A DNA stretch of 64,000 nt, from NCBI RefSeq assembly GCF_900142145.1, contig NZ_FQZV01000005.1:1-64000 (forward strand), in the 5' to 3' direction. A program made the position numbers and the translations under genes. Origin of the DNA: Geosporobacter subterraneus DSM 17957 (GTDB lineage: Bacteria; Bacillota; Clostridia; Peptostreptococcales; Thermotaleaceae). Of this stretch, positions 16,520-24,607 are shown piece by piece. Every line of letters starts with the position of its first letter. Position 1 is the first letter of the stretch. A model generated the notes under the pieces. That model did not search any database and was not told where the DNA came from. It saw nothing but the letters and a program-made list of their open reading frames with translations.

Positions 16520-16693
16520 ATGGGAAAAGCTAAACAACAGGTTGATCAATGTATGTCTACAGTACAAGGTGCTGTTGGCACTTTACAGCAAGCGCTTGGA
16601 TCAGCAGAAAAGCAAGACAATAAGAATAGAATTCAACAAGCAATCAACTCATTGAATTCTGCAATGCAACAATTATCTGGGTTCCAAGACTAG
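16520..16693 (+). CDS. Small glutamine-rich helical protein, unknown function
   Basis: This is a 57-residue frame, ATG 16520 to TAG 16693, with a near-perfect ribosome site AAAGGAGG (16504-16511) 8 bp upstream and TATAAT at 16487-16492. The product is all helix by composition (AKQQVDQCMSTVQGAVGTL, RIQQAINSLNSAMQQLSG) with regular hydrophobic spacing. It looks like a short two-helix hairpin or coiled coil, with one Cys and no membrane segment. A strong terminator follows, so it is a monocistronic unit. I do not recognise the family. Confidence 0.7.
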   Translation: MGKAKQQVDQCMSTVQGAVGTLQQALGSAEKQDNKNRIQQAINSLNSAMQQLSGFQD

Positions 16694-16728
16694 TACAGCA
16701 CCAGTATGAATGGATTATTCTATGAAGC

Positions 16729-16763
16729 AAAACACCTTGTCTGTGCAAAGACAAGGTGTTTTA
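16729..16763 (+). terminator. Rho-independent terminator of the small helical gene
   Basis: A 13-base perfect stem (AAACACCTTGTCT at 16730-16742, complement at 16749-16761) with a 6-base loop, ending in TTTTAAT. It separates the small gene from the Mrp cluster. Confidence 0.8.
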
Positions 16764-16795
16764 ATATGCAAATAAATAAATATTACAAAAACATA

Positions 16796-16842
16796 TTGGC
16801 ATTTGCCAAAAACAGCAGTATAATATAAATGGCAAATGCTAA
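16796..16842 (+). promoter_or_regulatory. Promoter of the Mrp/NifX cluster with two operator-like palindromes
   Basis: TTGGCA (16796-16801), 17 bp and TATAAT (16819-16824) form the promoter. The perfect 14-base palindrome TTGGCATTTGCCAA (16796-16809) covers the -35. A second copy in reverse orientation, ATGGCAAATGCTAA (16829-16842), lies just after the -10. The two share GCATTTGCCA. This is a clear two-site operator. The cognate regulator is unknown; the nearby DUF134 or Fur-family proteins are candidates. Confidence 0.65.
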
Positions 16843-16865
16843 TAATTATTGGCGGAGGGATGTGT

Positions 16866-17660
16866 ATGGACATACAAAAAGAAAAAACCAATCAATTTAC
16901 AAACATTAAAAATATCATTGCAGTGATGAGTGGTAAAGGAGGGGTAGGGAAGTCTTCCGTAACATCATTAATGGGGGTCACTTTAAAAAATAAGGGGTAC
17001 AAGGTAGGGATACTGGATGCAGATATTACAGGTCCCAGTATACCGAAGATTTTTGGTGTCAATAAAAAAAGGGCAGTGGGGATGGGGAACGAAATCCTTC
17101 CTGTAGAAACGACCACAGGGATCAAGATCATGTCCATTAACCTACTGGTGGATCAAGAGGATGCACCGGTGGTTTGGCGGGGACCATTGGTTGCCAATAT
17201 GGTTAAACAGTTCTATACCGATGTACTATGGGGAGATCTGGATTATCTGCTGATTGACCTTCCGCCGGGAACTGGAGATGTGCCTTTAACTATCATGCAG
17301 TCCTTTGAAATTGATGGCATTGTGATTGTTTCAACACCACAGGATTTAGCAAAACTGATTGTGACCAAATCGATGAATATGGCAAAAATGATGAATGTGC
17401 CGATTTTAGGGGTTATTGAAAACATGAGCTACTTCCAGTGCCCTGAATGCAACAAGCGCCACAATGTATTTGGCAGCAGCAATATAGAGGATATGATAAA
17501 GGCAATGGATGTGTCTCTAATCGGCAGGATTCCTATTGATCCGGAGCTGGTGGGCTTATGTGACGAGGGGAAAATAGAACTTTACGAAAAAATCAATTTT
17601 GCATTTGGAGAAGAGTTTGGGATGCAGATTGAAAATATTTTAGGGGGAATAAAACAATGA
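16866..17660 (+). CDS. mrp: Mrp/NBP35-family Fe-S carrier ATPase
   Basis: This 264-residue P-loop protein has the deviant Walker A SGKGGVGKSS and the subunit-interface motif CPECNKRHNVFG, whose CXXC binds a bridging [4Fe-4S] cluster. DLPPGTGD is the Mrp/ApbC signature. The family carries Fe-S clusters to apoproteins. ATG 16866 is preferred because GGAGGG (16854-16859) is 6 bp upstream; in-frame ATGs at 16836 and 16860 lie before or on that site. It overlaps the next gene by 4 bp (ATGA). It is the first of five linked genes. Confidence 0.88.
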   Translation: MDIQKEKTNQFTNIKNIIAVMSGKGGVGKSSVTSLMGVTLKNKGYKVGILDADITGPSIPKIFGVNKKRAVGMGNEILPVETTTGIKIMSINLLVDQEDAPVVWRGPLVANMVKQFYTDVLWGDLDYLLIDLPPGTGDVPLTIMQSFEIDGIVIVSTPQDLAKLIVTKSMNMAKMMNVPILGVIENMSYFQCPECNKRHNVFGSSNIEDMIKAMDVSLIGRIPIDPELVGLCDEGKIELYEKINFAFGEEFGMQIENILGGIKQ

Positions 17661-18040
17661 AGATTTGTATTTCCAGTACCTCAAATGGAAAGTATTCTAT
17701 ACCCGATGGCAGGTTTGGGAGATGTGCATATTTTGCATTTTATGATACTGAAACCCAAGACTATATTTTCATAGAAAATGATGGCTTACATAGTTCGCAG
17801 GGAGCTGGTGTATCTGCAGTACAGACAGTAATGGATGCCCATGCTGATGTAGTTATAACTGGAAGCTTAGGTCCCAATGCAGTTAAGCTGCTGGAGGCGT
17901 CAGAGATAGAAGCCTATAAGCTGACAGATGGTAACATCATGGAGCAGATAAAAATGTTTCAGGAAGGAAAACTAAAGCCTATTGATGGTGTAGGCCCAGG
18001 AAAAGCAGGTATGAACAATCGATTTAGAAAGGGCTGGTAG
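17657..18040 (+). CDS. NifX/NifB-family (dinitrogenase Fe-Mo cofactor domain) protein, copy 1
   Basis: This 127-residue protein has the NifX-type fold pattern: MKICISS...GRFGRCAYFAFYD near the N-terminus, a middle VVITGSLGPNAVKLLE loop, and a C-terminal helix. Members bind Fe-Mo or other metal-sulfur cofactors; the Desulfovibrio orange protein (Mo-Cu) is one. No nifHDK genes are present, so nitrogenase assembly is not implied. Its start overlaps the mrp stop. Confidence 0.82.
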   Translation: MKICISSTSNGKYSIPDGRFGRCAYFAFYDTETQDYIFIENDGLHSSQGAGVSAVQTVMDAHADVVITGSLGPNAVKLLEASEIEAYKLTDGNIMEQIKMFQEGKLKPIDGVGPGKAGMNNRFRKGW

Positions 18041-18041
18041 C

Positions 18042-18872
18042 ATGCATATTGCCGTTTTAAGTGGCAAAGGCGGGACAGGAAAAACCACAGTCTCTACCAA
18101 TCTTTCTAAAATCATGGGGTATCGATATGTGGATTGTGATGTAGAGGAACCTAACGGGTTTATATTCCTAAAGCCTGAGATAAAAAAAGTAGAAGAGGTA
18201 GCGATCCCAATACCAGAGATCGATCAGGAAAAATGCAGCCTCTGCAAAGCCTGTGTGAATGCCTGCCATTTTAATGCCCTTGCCTATACAAAACAGTCCA
18301 TCATGCTGTTTGAACAGATGTGCCATGGTTGCGGGGCCTGTATGATCATCTGTCCAACAAAAGCGATCCATGAAAAAAGAAGAACCATTGGGAAGATACT
18401 GATGGGGTACCACAAAGAGATTGAATGCTTTAGTGGAATTTTAAATCTTGGAGAACCTATGGCAGGACCTATTATCAGCAAGCTTCGCCAGTATATTGAC
18501 AACAAATCTACGATCATTGATTGTGCGCCTGGAAGCTCCTGCAATGTTGTAAAAGCAGTTATAGATTGTGATTATGGGATACTGGTGACAGAGCCTACAG
18601 TTTTTGGACTGCACGATCTGAAGATTGCAGTAAATTTAGTGAAACAGATGGGTATTCCCCATGGGGTCATCATTAATTGCCATGATCCAGAAGAGGAGCT
18701 CGTAGAAGCCTACTGCATGGAGGAACATATCCCCATTCTAGGTAAGATTCCATTTGATAGAAATATTGCTTCTCTCCATTCGGAAGGAAAGCTTTTGGTG
18801 GAAGATGCTGTCTATCGCGCTATATTCCAGGCCATTGCCAGTAAAGTAGAGGAGGTGGCTTCATGCAGTTAA
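18042..18872 (+). CDS. MinD-type ATPase with two inserted 4Fe-4S ferredoxin motifs, copy 1
   Basis: This 276-residue protein has an N-terminal P-loop SGKGGTGKTTVS. An inserted ferredoxin domain (~residues 63-110) carries CSLCKACVNACH and CHGCGACMIICP, eight cysteines for two [4Fe-4S] clusters. The MinD/ParA fold then resumes (DCAPGSSC, VTEPTVFGLHDLKIA). It belongs to the anaerobe-specific COG1149 type. In Desulfovibrio such proteins form a complex with the orange protein. It is tandem with a second copy, which overlaps it by 10 bp. Confidence 0.85.
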   Translation: MHIAVLSGKGGTGKTTVSTNLSKIMGYRYVDCDVEEPNGFIFLKPEIKKVEEVAIPIPEIDQEKCSLCKACVNACHFNALAYTKQSIMLFEQMCHGCGACMIICPTKAIHEKRRTIGKILMGYHKEIECFSGILNLGEPMAGPIISKLRQYIDNKSTIIDCAPGSSCNVVKAVIDCDYGILVTEPTVFGLHDLKIAVNLVKQMGIPHGVIINCHDPEEELVEAYCMEEHIPILGKIPFDRNIASLHSEGKLLVEDAVYRAIFQAIASKVEEVASCS

Positions 18873-19723
18873 TCATAATCAGTGGAAAAGGCGGAACAGG
18901 AAAAACCACGATTGCCAGCTCTTTTGCATATATTCAAAAAAACAGCATAAAAGGCGACTGTGATGTGGATGCAGCCAACCTGCACATTCTGTTTCAGGGA
19001 GAAGACATAGAAAGAAAAGCATTTATTGGTGCAAAGGCAGCTAAGATTGATCCAGTAAAATGTGTTCAATGTGGAAGATGCGCAGATATTTGCAGATTCA
19101 ACGCAGTAAAAAATTATCAAATTGATCCCCTAAGATGTGAAGGCTGTGGTGCCTGTGTACTGATATGCAGTGCAAAAGCCATCTCCTTAGGAGATGAAGT
19201 AACCGGAGATACCGTTATTACACAGTTACCTGAAGGGATCTTATCACGGGCAGAAATGAAAATTGGCGCTGAAGGATCGGGAAAGCTGGTTACTGAGGTA
19301 AGAAAAAACGCATTGAGAAAAAGGCAGGAGGGACAGTGGATTATCCTGGATGGCTCCCCAGGTGTAGGTTGTGCTGTAATGGCATCGATTACAGGCTGTG
19401 ATGCAGCCCTGATTGTAGTAGAGCCAACGCAATCAGGGTTGGAGGATTTTATGCGGGTGTTGTCCGTTGTAGATTATTTTAATGTAAAAGCCTTTGTATG
19501 TATCAATAAATTTGACCTAAATGAACGTATAACAGATCAGATAGAAGCATTTTGTAATGAGAGAAAAATAGGCGTATTGGGCAAAATCCCTTTTGATCCA
19601 TTGGTAAAGAAAACCATTAATGCGCTTCAACCGGTGATATGCCACAAAGATAGCCTTATGGGAAAAGAAATAGGGGCAATGTGGGAGCGTTTAAATTATC
19701 AATTAAAGGAGGAAATAAAATGA
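18863..19723 (+). CDS. MinD-type ATPase with two inserted 4Fe-4S ferredoxin motifs, copy 2
   Basis: This 286-residue paralogue of the preceding gene has the P-loop SGKGGTGKTTIASS. The ferredoxin insert carries CVQCGRCADICR and CEGCGACVLICS. Switch-type motifs LDGSPGVGCAV and VVEPTQSGLEDF follow. The pair probably forms a heterodimer, because Mrp/MinD ATPases dimerise through the P-loop face; this is inference. Its stop overlaps the start of the next NifX-family gene by 4 bp. Confidence 0.85.
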   Translation: MQLIIISGKGGTGKTTIASSFAYIQKNSIKGDCDVDAANLHILFQGEDIERKAFIGAKAAKIDPVKCVQCGRCADICRFNAVKNYQIDPLRCEGCGACVLICSAKAISLGDEVTGDTVITQLPEGILSRAEMKIGAEGSGKLVTEVRKNALRKRQEGQWIILDGSPGVGCAVMASITGCDAALIVVEPTQSGLEDFMRVLSVVDYFNVKAFVCINKFDLNERITDQIEAFCNERKIGVLGKIPFDPLVKKTINALQPVICHKDSLMGKEIGAMWERLNYQLKEEIK

Positions 19724-20079
19724 AAAATATTGCGATTGCAAAGGATGGAAATATAGTTTCCGAGCATTTTGGACACTGTGAAGGCTTTGAGGTATTTCAA
19801 CTAGGAGACGGAAAGATAGAGAACCGGTTTTTTATTGAGAACCCGGGACACAGACCAGGATTTTTACCAGTCTTCCTGTCAGAAAAAGGTGTTCATGTAG
19901 TGATTTCAGGAGGAATGGGTGCCACTGCCCAAGCACTGTTTGGCGAAAATAATATTGAGGTTGTTGTAGGAGCACAAGGAAGTCTTGATGCGGTGATCGA
20001 GGATTATGTGGCAGGAACATTAAAATCTTCCAATAGTATTTGTGAAGAACATATGCACGCAGGACATTGTAACGATTAA
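19720..20079 (+). CDS. NifX/NifB-family (dinitrogenase Fe-Mo cofactor domain) protein, copy 2
   Basis: The 119-residue product from ATG 19720 has AAAGGAGG (19705-19712) ahead of it. It begins MKNIAIAKDGNIVSEHFGHC, the metal-site region of the family with conserved His and Cys. VVISGGMGATAQALF is the nucleotide-like loop also seen in orange-protein homologues. The tail is rich in His/Cys (CEEHMHAGHC) and could bind an extra metal. It is the last gene of the cluster; a terminator overlaps its stop. Confidence 0.83.
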   Translation: MKNIAIAKDGNIVSEHFGHCEGFEVFQLGDGKIENRFFIENPGHRPGFLPVFLSEKGVHVVISGGMGATAQALFGENNIEVVVGAQGSLDAVIEDYVAGTLKSSNSICEEHMHAGHCND

Positions 20080-20108
20080 GCAGAATGAATTCATTCTGCT
20101 TTCTTTAT
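20079..20108 (+). terminator. Terminator of the Mrp/NifX cluster
   Basis: The inverted repeat AGCAGAATGA/TCATTCTGCT (20079-20100) starts on the last base of the stop codon and is followed by TTCTTT. Confidence 0.75.
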
Positions 20109-20123
20109 AATATTGTATTATTC

Positions 20124-20191
20124 GGGCAGCATGATATGCTGCTCCTACAGCCTCTAATGATAAGGAGTAGGGGTTGCACATTGTGCAACCC
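20124..20191. repeat. GTAG-headed palindrome pair (REP/BIME-like), pair 3
   Basis: A minus-strand unit has GTAG (complement of 20145-20148) with hairpin GCAGCAT/ATGCTGC (20126-20132/20136-20142). A plus-strand unit has GTAG (20167-20170) with hairpin GGGTTGCACA/TGTGCAACCC (20171-20180/20182-20191). The units point away from each other. The hairpin sequences differ from other pairs in the window, but the GTAG head and layout are the same. Confidence 0.6.
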
Positions 20192-20287
20192 GCAAAGGGT
20201 TTGTTCTAATCTACTATTACGCACTATTCAGATTTAGCGTATCAACATAGAATCCTAACAAAGTTAGAGAAATAAAGGGTGATGAGA

Positions 20288-20725
20288 ATGGAGGATCAGA
20301 TAAAGAATTTAACGGCTATTTTAGAGAGGAAAAATATTCGACCAACACCTAAGAGAAAAGAGATCCTGAAGGCATTCGTAAATACAAATAATCATCTAAA
20401 GCCGGAAGAATTATACAATCTAGTAAAAAATAAAGGGGTTGGATTGGCTACAACATACAGAAACCTAGAATTATTAAAGAAAAATGGTATAATAAAAGAA
20501 ATCAAAATCGATAATGAACGCTATTATGAGCTGAAAATCTATAGCCAAAAATGCTTACATATCCATCTTAAATGCAGCACCTGTGGCAGCATCTATGATT
20601 GTGCAGAGACTGGATTAGTACTTAATATGCTCAAGCTGCAAAGCTTTGTAGAAAGTTTGTATGATTTTGAGGCTGTAGACTTAGAGATTGTCATGGAAGG
20701 TGTATGTAAAAAATGCAGGAGGTGA
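20288..20725 (+). CDS. Fur-family transcriptional regulator
   Basis: The product has ~145 residues. The winged helix reads RPTPKRKEILKAFVNTNNHLKPEELY and VGLATTYRNLELLKKNGII. The dimer domain has the structural zinc pairs CSTCG and CKKC and a His-rich metal site (CLHIHLKC). ATG 20288 is chosen for the 8-bp distance to AAAGGG (20274-20279). GTG 20279 and ATG 20282 overlap or crowd that site. Fur, PerR and Zur cannot be told apart by eye; the ZIP gene downstream makes Zur possible. It is followed 4 bp later by a DUF134 gene. Confidence 0.88.
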   Translation: MEDQIKNLTAILERKNIRPTPKRKEILKAFVNTNNHLKPEELYNLVKNKGVGLATTYRNLELLKKNGIIKEIKIDNERYYELKIYSQKCLHIHLKCSTCGSIYDCAETGLVLNMLKLQSFVESLYDFEAVDLEIVMEGVCKKCRR

Positions 20726-20729
20726 AATT

Positions 20730-21182
20730 TTGCCAAGACCCACAAAATTAAGAAAAATTTCTTTTGTCCCTGAAAGTACATATTTCATACCTGCAGGGAA
20801 AAAAATGTGCCATATTGAAAAGGTCACTTTAAAATTAGAAGAACTGGAAGCCATGCGGTTAAAGGATTTAGAAAATCTATCCCAGGAGGAATGTGCTGAA
20901 CGGATGCATATATCCAGACAAACCTTTCAGCTTATTATCGACGAAGGCAGAAAGAAAGTTGTAGAAGCGCTAACTACTGGAAAAGCCATTGATATACAAG
21001 GTGGTAATTATACCTATAATATATGTAAATACCGTTGTATGGATTGTGGTAAAGAGTTTGATGAAGCCCTAGAACAAGAGGATCGTATTTGTCCTAGTTG
21101 TGGGTCCTCTCATATCCTCTGTACGGTTAAGGAAAAATGCTGTATGAAACCCTGTCGAAAACGCTGGTGCAATAAACTTTAA
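20730..21182 (+). CDS. DUF134/UPF0251-family DNA-binding protein
   Basis: The 150-residue product uses the TTG at 20730 behind AGGAGG (20717-20722) and begins with the family hallmark MPRPTKLRKI. The central helix-turn-helix is LSQEECAERMHISRQTFQLII, close to sigma-70 region 4. A zinc-ribbon (CMDCGKEF and CPSCGSS) and a Cys-rich tail (CCMKPCRKRWC) follow. DUF134 genes often neighbour NifX-family genes in anaerobes, so it may regulate the 16866-20079 cluster; that is inference. Confidence 0.85.
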   Translation: MPRPTKLRKISFVPESTYFIPAGKKMCHIEKVTLKLEELEAMRLKDLENLSQEECAERMHISRQTFQLIIDEGRKKVVEALTTGKAIDIQGGNYTYNICKYRCMDCGKEFDEALEQEDRICPSCGSSHILCTVKEKCCMKPCRKRWCNKL

Positions 21183-21337
21183 ATACCTAGTTCAATATTC
21201 TAGAAAGATACACATACCATTACAAAAACCCAATCGGTAACATAGATCATAAAATAAAAGTATTTTGGTATTGATGATATTAGAGATGGAATCTGGGTAT
21301 ATAATATAGCACGAGTTATCTTAACAAGGAGGATTTC

Positions 21338-22162
21338 ATGGAACACCAAAACCTAATACTAGCATTTTCTCTAACCTTGTTTGCCGGGTTATCTACAGGT
21401 ATCGGCAGCATTCTAGCATTTTTCACGAAAAAAACGAACAAGAAATTTCTATCCATAACCCTCGGCTTTTCAGCAGGGGTGATGATCTACGTGTCTATGA
21501 TAGAAATATTTTCCAAAGCACAAGAATCTCTTATTGAAGAACTTGGAGAAAAAATGGGATCATGGGTCACCGTGCTGTCTTTTTTTGCAGGTATGCTGCT
21601 GATCACAGTGATCGACAAATTGATTCCATCCTATGAGAATCCTCATGAAATTCATAAGGATCAGACCAAGAGCATGGAATTAGCCGATACCAGAACCTCT
21701 GGTGAAGATAAAAAGCTACTCAGGATGGGTGTGTTTACAGCCTTGGCAGTAGCGATCCATAACTTCCCGGAGGGGTTTGCAACACTCATATCAGCAATTA
21801 AAGATCCAGCCCTAGGGATCAGTATTGCCATTGCAGTAGCCATTCACAATATCCCAGAGGGTATTGCCGTATCTATCCCTGTATACTATGCTACAGGAAG
21901 CCGTAAAAAGGCATTTTACTACTCCTTTCTTTCAGGATTAGCAGAACCTATTGGGGCAATCATTGGATATTTGATCCTTGCACCGATTATGAGCGATCTA
22001 GTTTTTGGAATTGTATTTGCTTCTGTTGGGGGCATTATGGTATTTATTTCTCTAGATCAGCTGCTACCTACAGCAAGAGAATATGGAGAGCATCATCTTT
22101 CTATTTATGGTCTAGTATCTGGAATGGCTGTGATGGCATTAAGTATATTACTGTTTCTTTAA
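21338..22162 (+). CDS. ZIP-family metal transporter (ZupT-like), paralogue 2
   Basis: The 274-residue product is nearly collinear with that of 14456-15274. The metal helices HNFPEGFATL and HNIPEGIAVS are identical, as are long stretches around them. The variable cytoplasmic loop differs: here it is YENPHEIHKDQTKSMELAD with two His. ACAAGGAGG precedes ATG 21338 and TATAAT lies at 21300-21305. Unlike paralogue 1, it follows a Fur-family gene. The two may serve different metals or conditions. Confidence 0.9.
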   Translation: MEHQNLILAFSLTLFAGLSTGIGSILAFFTKKTNKKFLSITLGFSAGVMIYVSMIEIFSKAQESLIEELGEKMGSWVTVLSFFAGMLLITVIDKLIPSYENPHEIHKDQTKSMELADTRTSGEDKKLLRMGVFTALAVAIHNFPEGFATLISAIKDPALGISIAIAVAIHNIPEGIAVSIPVYYATGSRKKAFYYSFLSGLAEPIGAIIGYLILAPIMSDLVFGIVFASVGGIMVFISLDQLLPTAREYGEHHLSIYGLVSGMAVMALSILLFL

Positions 22163-22192
22163 TGTTTTGATGTGAAAGAAGTTAAAACTAGT

Positions 22193-22240
22193 AATAAAGC
22201 CATGACACTTCAAATGAAGGTGCATGGCTTTATTTTTTCA
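22193..22240. terminator. Bidirectional terminator between ZIP paralogue 2 and ribH
   Basis: A perfect 12-base stem (AATAAAGCCATG at 22193-22204, complement at 22223-22234) is flanked by A and T runs on both sides, so it can end transcripts from both convergent genes. Confidence 0.85.
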
Positions 22241-22245
22241 ATATA

Positions 22246-22707
22246 TTAAAATTCTTTAAACAGATTCACCATTTCAATGGCAGTAACAGCTGCTTCATAG
22301 CCTTTATTGCCTGCTTTTGTTCCGGCCCGTTCAATGGCTTGCTCGATGGTATCGGTTGTAAGTACACCAAAGATAACAGGGATTTCCGTATCTAAGGACA
22401 CACTGGCGATACCCTTGCTGACTTCGCTGGCTACATAATCAAAGTGGGATGTAGATCCTCTGATGACAGCCCCCAAACAAATAATTGCATCATATTTACC
22501 GGACTTAGCCATTTTTTTCGCCGCAAGAGGGATTTCAAATGCACCGGGGACCCAGGCGATTTCGATATCTTTTTCTTCTACACCATGGCGTTTAAGACCA
22601 TCTATTGCTCCTGAAAGAAGCTTACCACCGATAAATTCATTAAACCTTCCTACGATAATGCCCGCTTTAAATTCTTTTGCAACCAAGTTTCCTTCATAGA
22701 TTTTCAT
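22246..22707 (-). CDS. ribH: 6,7-dimethyl-8-ribityllumazine synthase
   Basis: RibH condenses the ribityl-pyrimidine with dihydroxybutanone phosphate to lumazine. This 153-residue protein has the family motifs [31 protein letters not shown] and [16 protein letters not shown], and begins [25 protein letters not shown]. It is the last gene of the rib operon, 3 bp after ribBA. It should assemble as a 60-mer capsid in the cytoplasm, as known for the family. Confidence 0.97.
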   Translation of the reverse strand: MKIYEGNLVAKEFKAGIIVGRFNEFIGGKLLSGAIDGLKRHGVEEKDIEIAWVPGAFEIPLAAKKMAKSGKYDAIICLGAVIRGSTSHFDYVASEVSKGIASVSLDTEIPVIFGVLTTDTIEQAIERAGTKAGNKGYEAAVTAIEMVNLFKEF

Positions 22708-22710
22708 ACT

Positions 22711-23919
22711 TTATTCCTCCTCAATATTTAATATATGACCCATTTTTTCTTTCTTTGTTCTGAGATAGTAAGCATTGACCTCATTATGATTCATTTGTAT
22801 GGGAACTCTTTCAATGATTTCAATGCCATAGCCTGTTATACCGGCGAGCTTTCTGGGATTGTTGGTCATCAGCCGGATCTTGCTCACTCCAAGATCGTTC
22901 AATATTTGTGCACCAATTCCATAGTCCCGCATATCCTCAGGAAAGCCCAAGGCTAGGTTTGCTTCTATGGTATCCATACCTTCATCCTGAAGGGCATAGG
23001 CTTTTAACTTATTAATCAAGCCAATACCACGGCCTTCCTGGCGCATATAAATGAGGACACCACGGCCTTCCTCTGCAATCTGTTTCATTGCCGAAGCATA
23101 CTGTTCACCGCAATCGCAGCGCATGGAGCCAAACACATCTCCCGTCAAACATTCGGAATGAACACGTACCAGTAACGGTTCTCCATTTGAAACATCACCT
23201 TTTACCAGGGCCACATGGTGCTCTCCATTTAATTTGTTTTGATATCCGATAATGCGAAAATCACCGTACTTTGTGGGCATATTGGCTTCTGCAGCCCGCT
23301 CCACCAATACTTCATTTTTTCTTCTATAGTTGATTAAATGAGCAATGGTAATGATTTTTAAATCATGAACCTTAACAAATTCCATTAGTTCCGGGACCCT
23401 GGCCATAGTACCATCCTCATTCATGATTTCGCAGATTACTCCTGCAGGATAAAATCCGGCAAGTTTGGCCAAATCAACAGCCGCCTCCGTGTGGCCGGCT
23501 CTTTTCAAAACGCCTCCTTCTTTTGCTTCCAGGGGAAAGATATGTCCAGGCTTTTTAAAATCCGTAGGTTTAGTTGCTGGTGCAAGAACCTTCAGAATGG
23601 TATGCGCTCTTTCCTGTGCAGAGATGCCTGTGGTGGTATCGATGGCATCAATGGATACCGTAAAGGCAGTTTGATGGGTATCCGTATTGTGTCCAATCAT
23701 TTGGGGGATATCCAGTTCACGGAGTCGGTCTCCAATGACAGGCATACAGATCAATCCGCGGCCATACTTTGCCATAAAGTTCACTGCTTCAGCAGTCACG
23801 GTTTCTGCCGGCATCAACAAGTCCCCTTCATTTTCACGATCTTCATCGTCTACCACCACAATCATTTTACCGGCACGAAGATCTTCCAATGCTTCTTCTA
23901 TCGTGTTAAACTTATACAT
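22711..23919 (-). CDS. ribBA: Bifunctional DHBP synthase / GTP cyclohydrolase II
   Basis: The 402-residue fusion feeds both branches of riboflavin synthesis. The N-terminal half (~1-200, RibB) has [11 protein letters not shown] and [13 protein letters not shown]. The C-terminal half (~205-402, RibA) has zinc ligands in [19 protein letters not shown] and the GTP site [11 protein letters not shown]. Starts with [11 protein letters not shown]. It lies between ribE and ribH in the standard clostridial/Bacillus order. Confidence 0.97.
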   Translation of the reverse strand: MYKFNTIEEALEDLRAGKMIVVVDDEDRENEGDLLMPAETVTAEAVNFMAKYGRGLICMPVIGDRLRELDIPQMIGHNTDTHQTAFTVSIDAIDTTTGISAQERAHTILKVLAPATKPTDFKKPGHIFPLEAKEGGVLKRAGHTEAAVDLAKLAGFYPAGVICEIMNEDGTMARVPELMEFVKVHDLKIITIAHLINYRRKNEVLVERAAEANMPTKYGDFRIIGYQNKLNGEHHVALVKGDVSNGEPLLVRVHSECLTGDVFGSMRCDCGEQYASAMKQIAEEGRGVLIYMRQEGRGIGLINKLKAYALQDEGMDTIEANLALGFPEDMRDYGIGAQILNDLGVSKIRLMTNNPRKLAGITGYGIEIIERVPIQMNHNEVNAYYLRTKKEKMGHILNIEEE

Positions 23920-23951
23920 TATTTTCCACCTCGTTATATATTTTTGTTTCT

Positions 23952-24602
23952 TTATAAAAATCCATTTTCCCGTAGAAAATCCATATCAACACCTGTTTTA
24001 GGTGTCGGGGATTCTTTAAAGTTTAGAAATCGTTCAATATATTTGCCAATCATATCACATTCCAGGTTTACAGCATCTCCCGGTGATTTTTTCAGAAGTG
24101 TGGTTACATCCTTCGTATGGGGGATAATCGATACCTTAAAGACCCTTTCATCTACATAGGCCACTGTAAGGCTAATCCCATCAATGGCTATAGAGCCCTT
24201 TTCAATGATATATTTTAAAATTTCCGGCGGTGCTGATATGGACACCCAAACGGCATTGTCCTCCTGTTTAAAGTCCCTTATAATCCCTAATCCGTCGATA
24301 TGACCGCTGACCAAGTGCCCTCCTAAACGGTCGCCAAGCCGCAGTGCCCTCTCTAAATTTACTTTACTGCCTGCTGTAAGGTCCCCAAGATTTGTTCTGC
24401 CTATGGTTTCAGCCATAACATCTACAGCAAAGCTGTGAGAAGTGAAATCTGTAACTGTGAGACATACTCCGTTGACTGCAATGCTGTCACCCAATTGAAC
24501 CTTTTCCAAGATTTTTTTTGCTTGAATCACTATTTTTGCGGATTTTGTGCCTTTTAGAATAGATTGAATGGTGCCGATCTCTTCAACAAGTCCTGTAAAC
24601 AT
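23952..24602 (-). CDS. ribE: Riboflavin synthase alpha chain
   Basis: This enzyme dismutates two lumazines to riboflavin. The 216-residue protein is two lumazine-binding repeats: it begins [11 protein letters not shown], has [13 protein letters not shown] in repeat 1 and [13 protein letters not shown] in repeat 2, and HLVSGHIDG between them. It lies 5 bp after ribD and 32 bp before ribBA. Confidence 0.97.
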   Translation of the reverse strand: MFTGLVEEIGTIQSILKGTKSAKIVIQAKKILEKVQLGDSIAVNGVCLTVTDFTSHSFAVDVMAETIGRTNLGDLTAGSKVNLERALRLGDRLGGHLVSGHIDGLGIIRDFKQEDNAVWVSISAPPEILKYIIEKGSIAIDGISLTVAYVDERVFKVSIIPHTKDVTTLLKKSPGDAVNLECDMIGKYIERFLNFKESPTPKTGVDMDFLRENGFL

Positions 24603-24607
24603 TCTGA

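Noticed and set aside
16866-20079. Nitrogen-fixation gene cluster
   Set aside because: NifX-family proteins are present but there is no nifH, nifD, nifK, nifE, nifN or nifB; the ATPases are Mrp/MinD type.
23491-24159. Long plus-strand reading frame in the rib region
   Set aside because: It is antisense to ribBA and ribE, lacks domain features, and both minus-strand genes are unambiguous.
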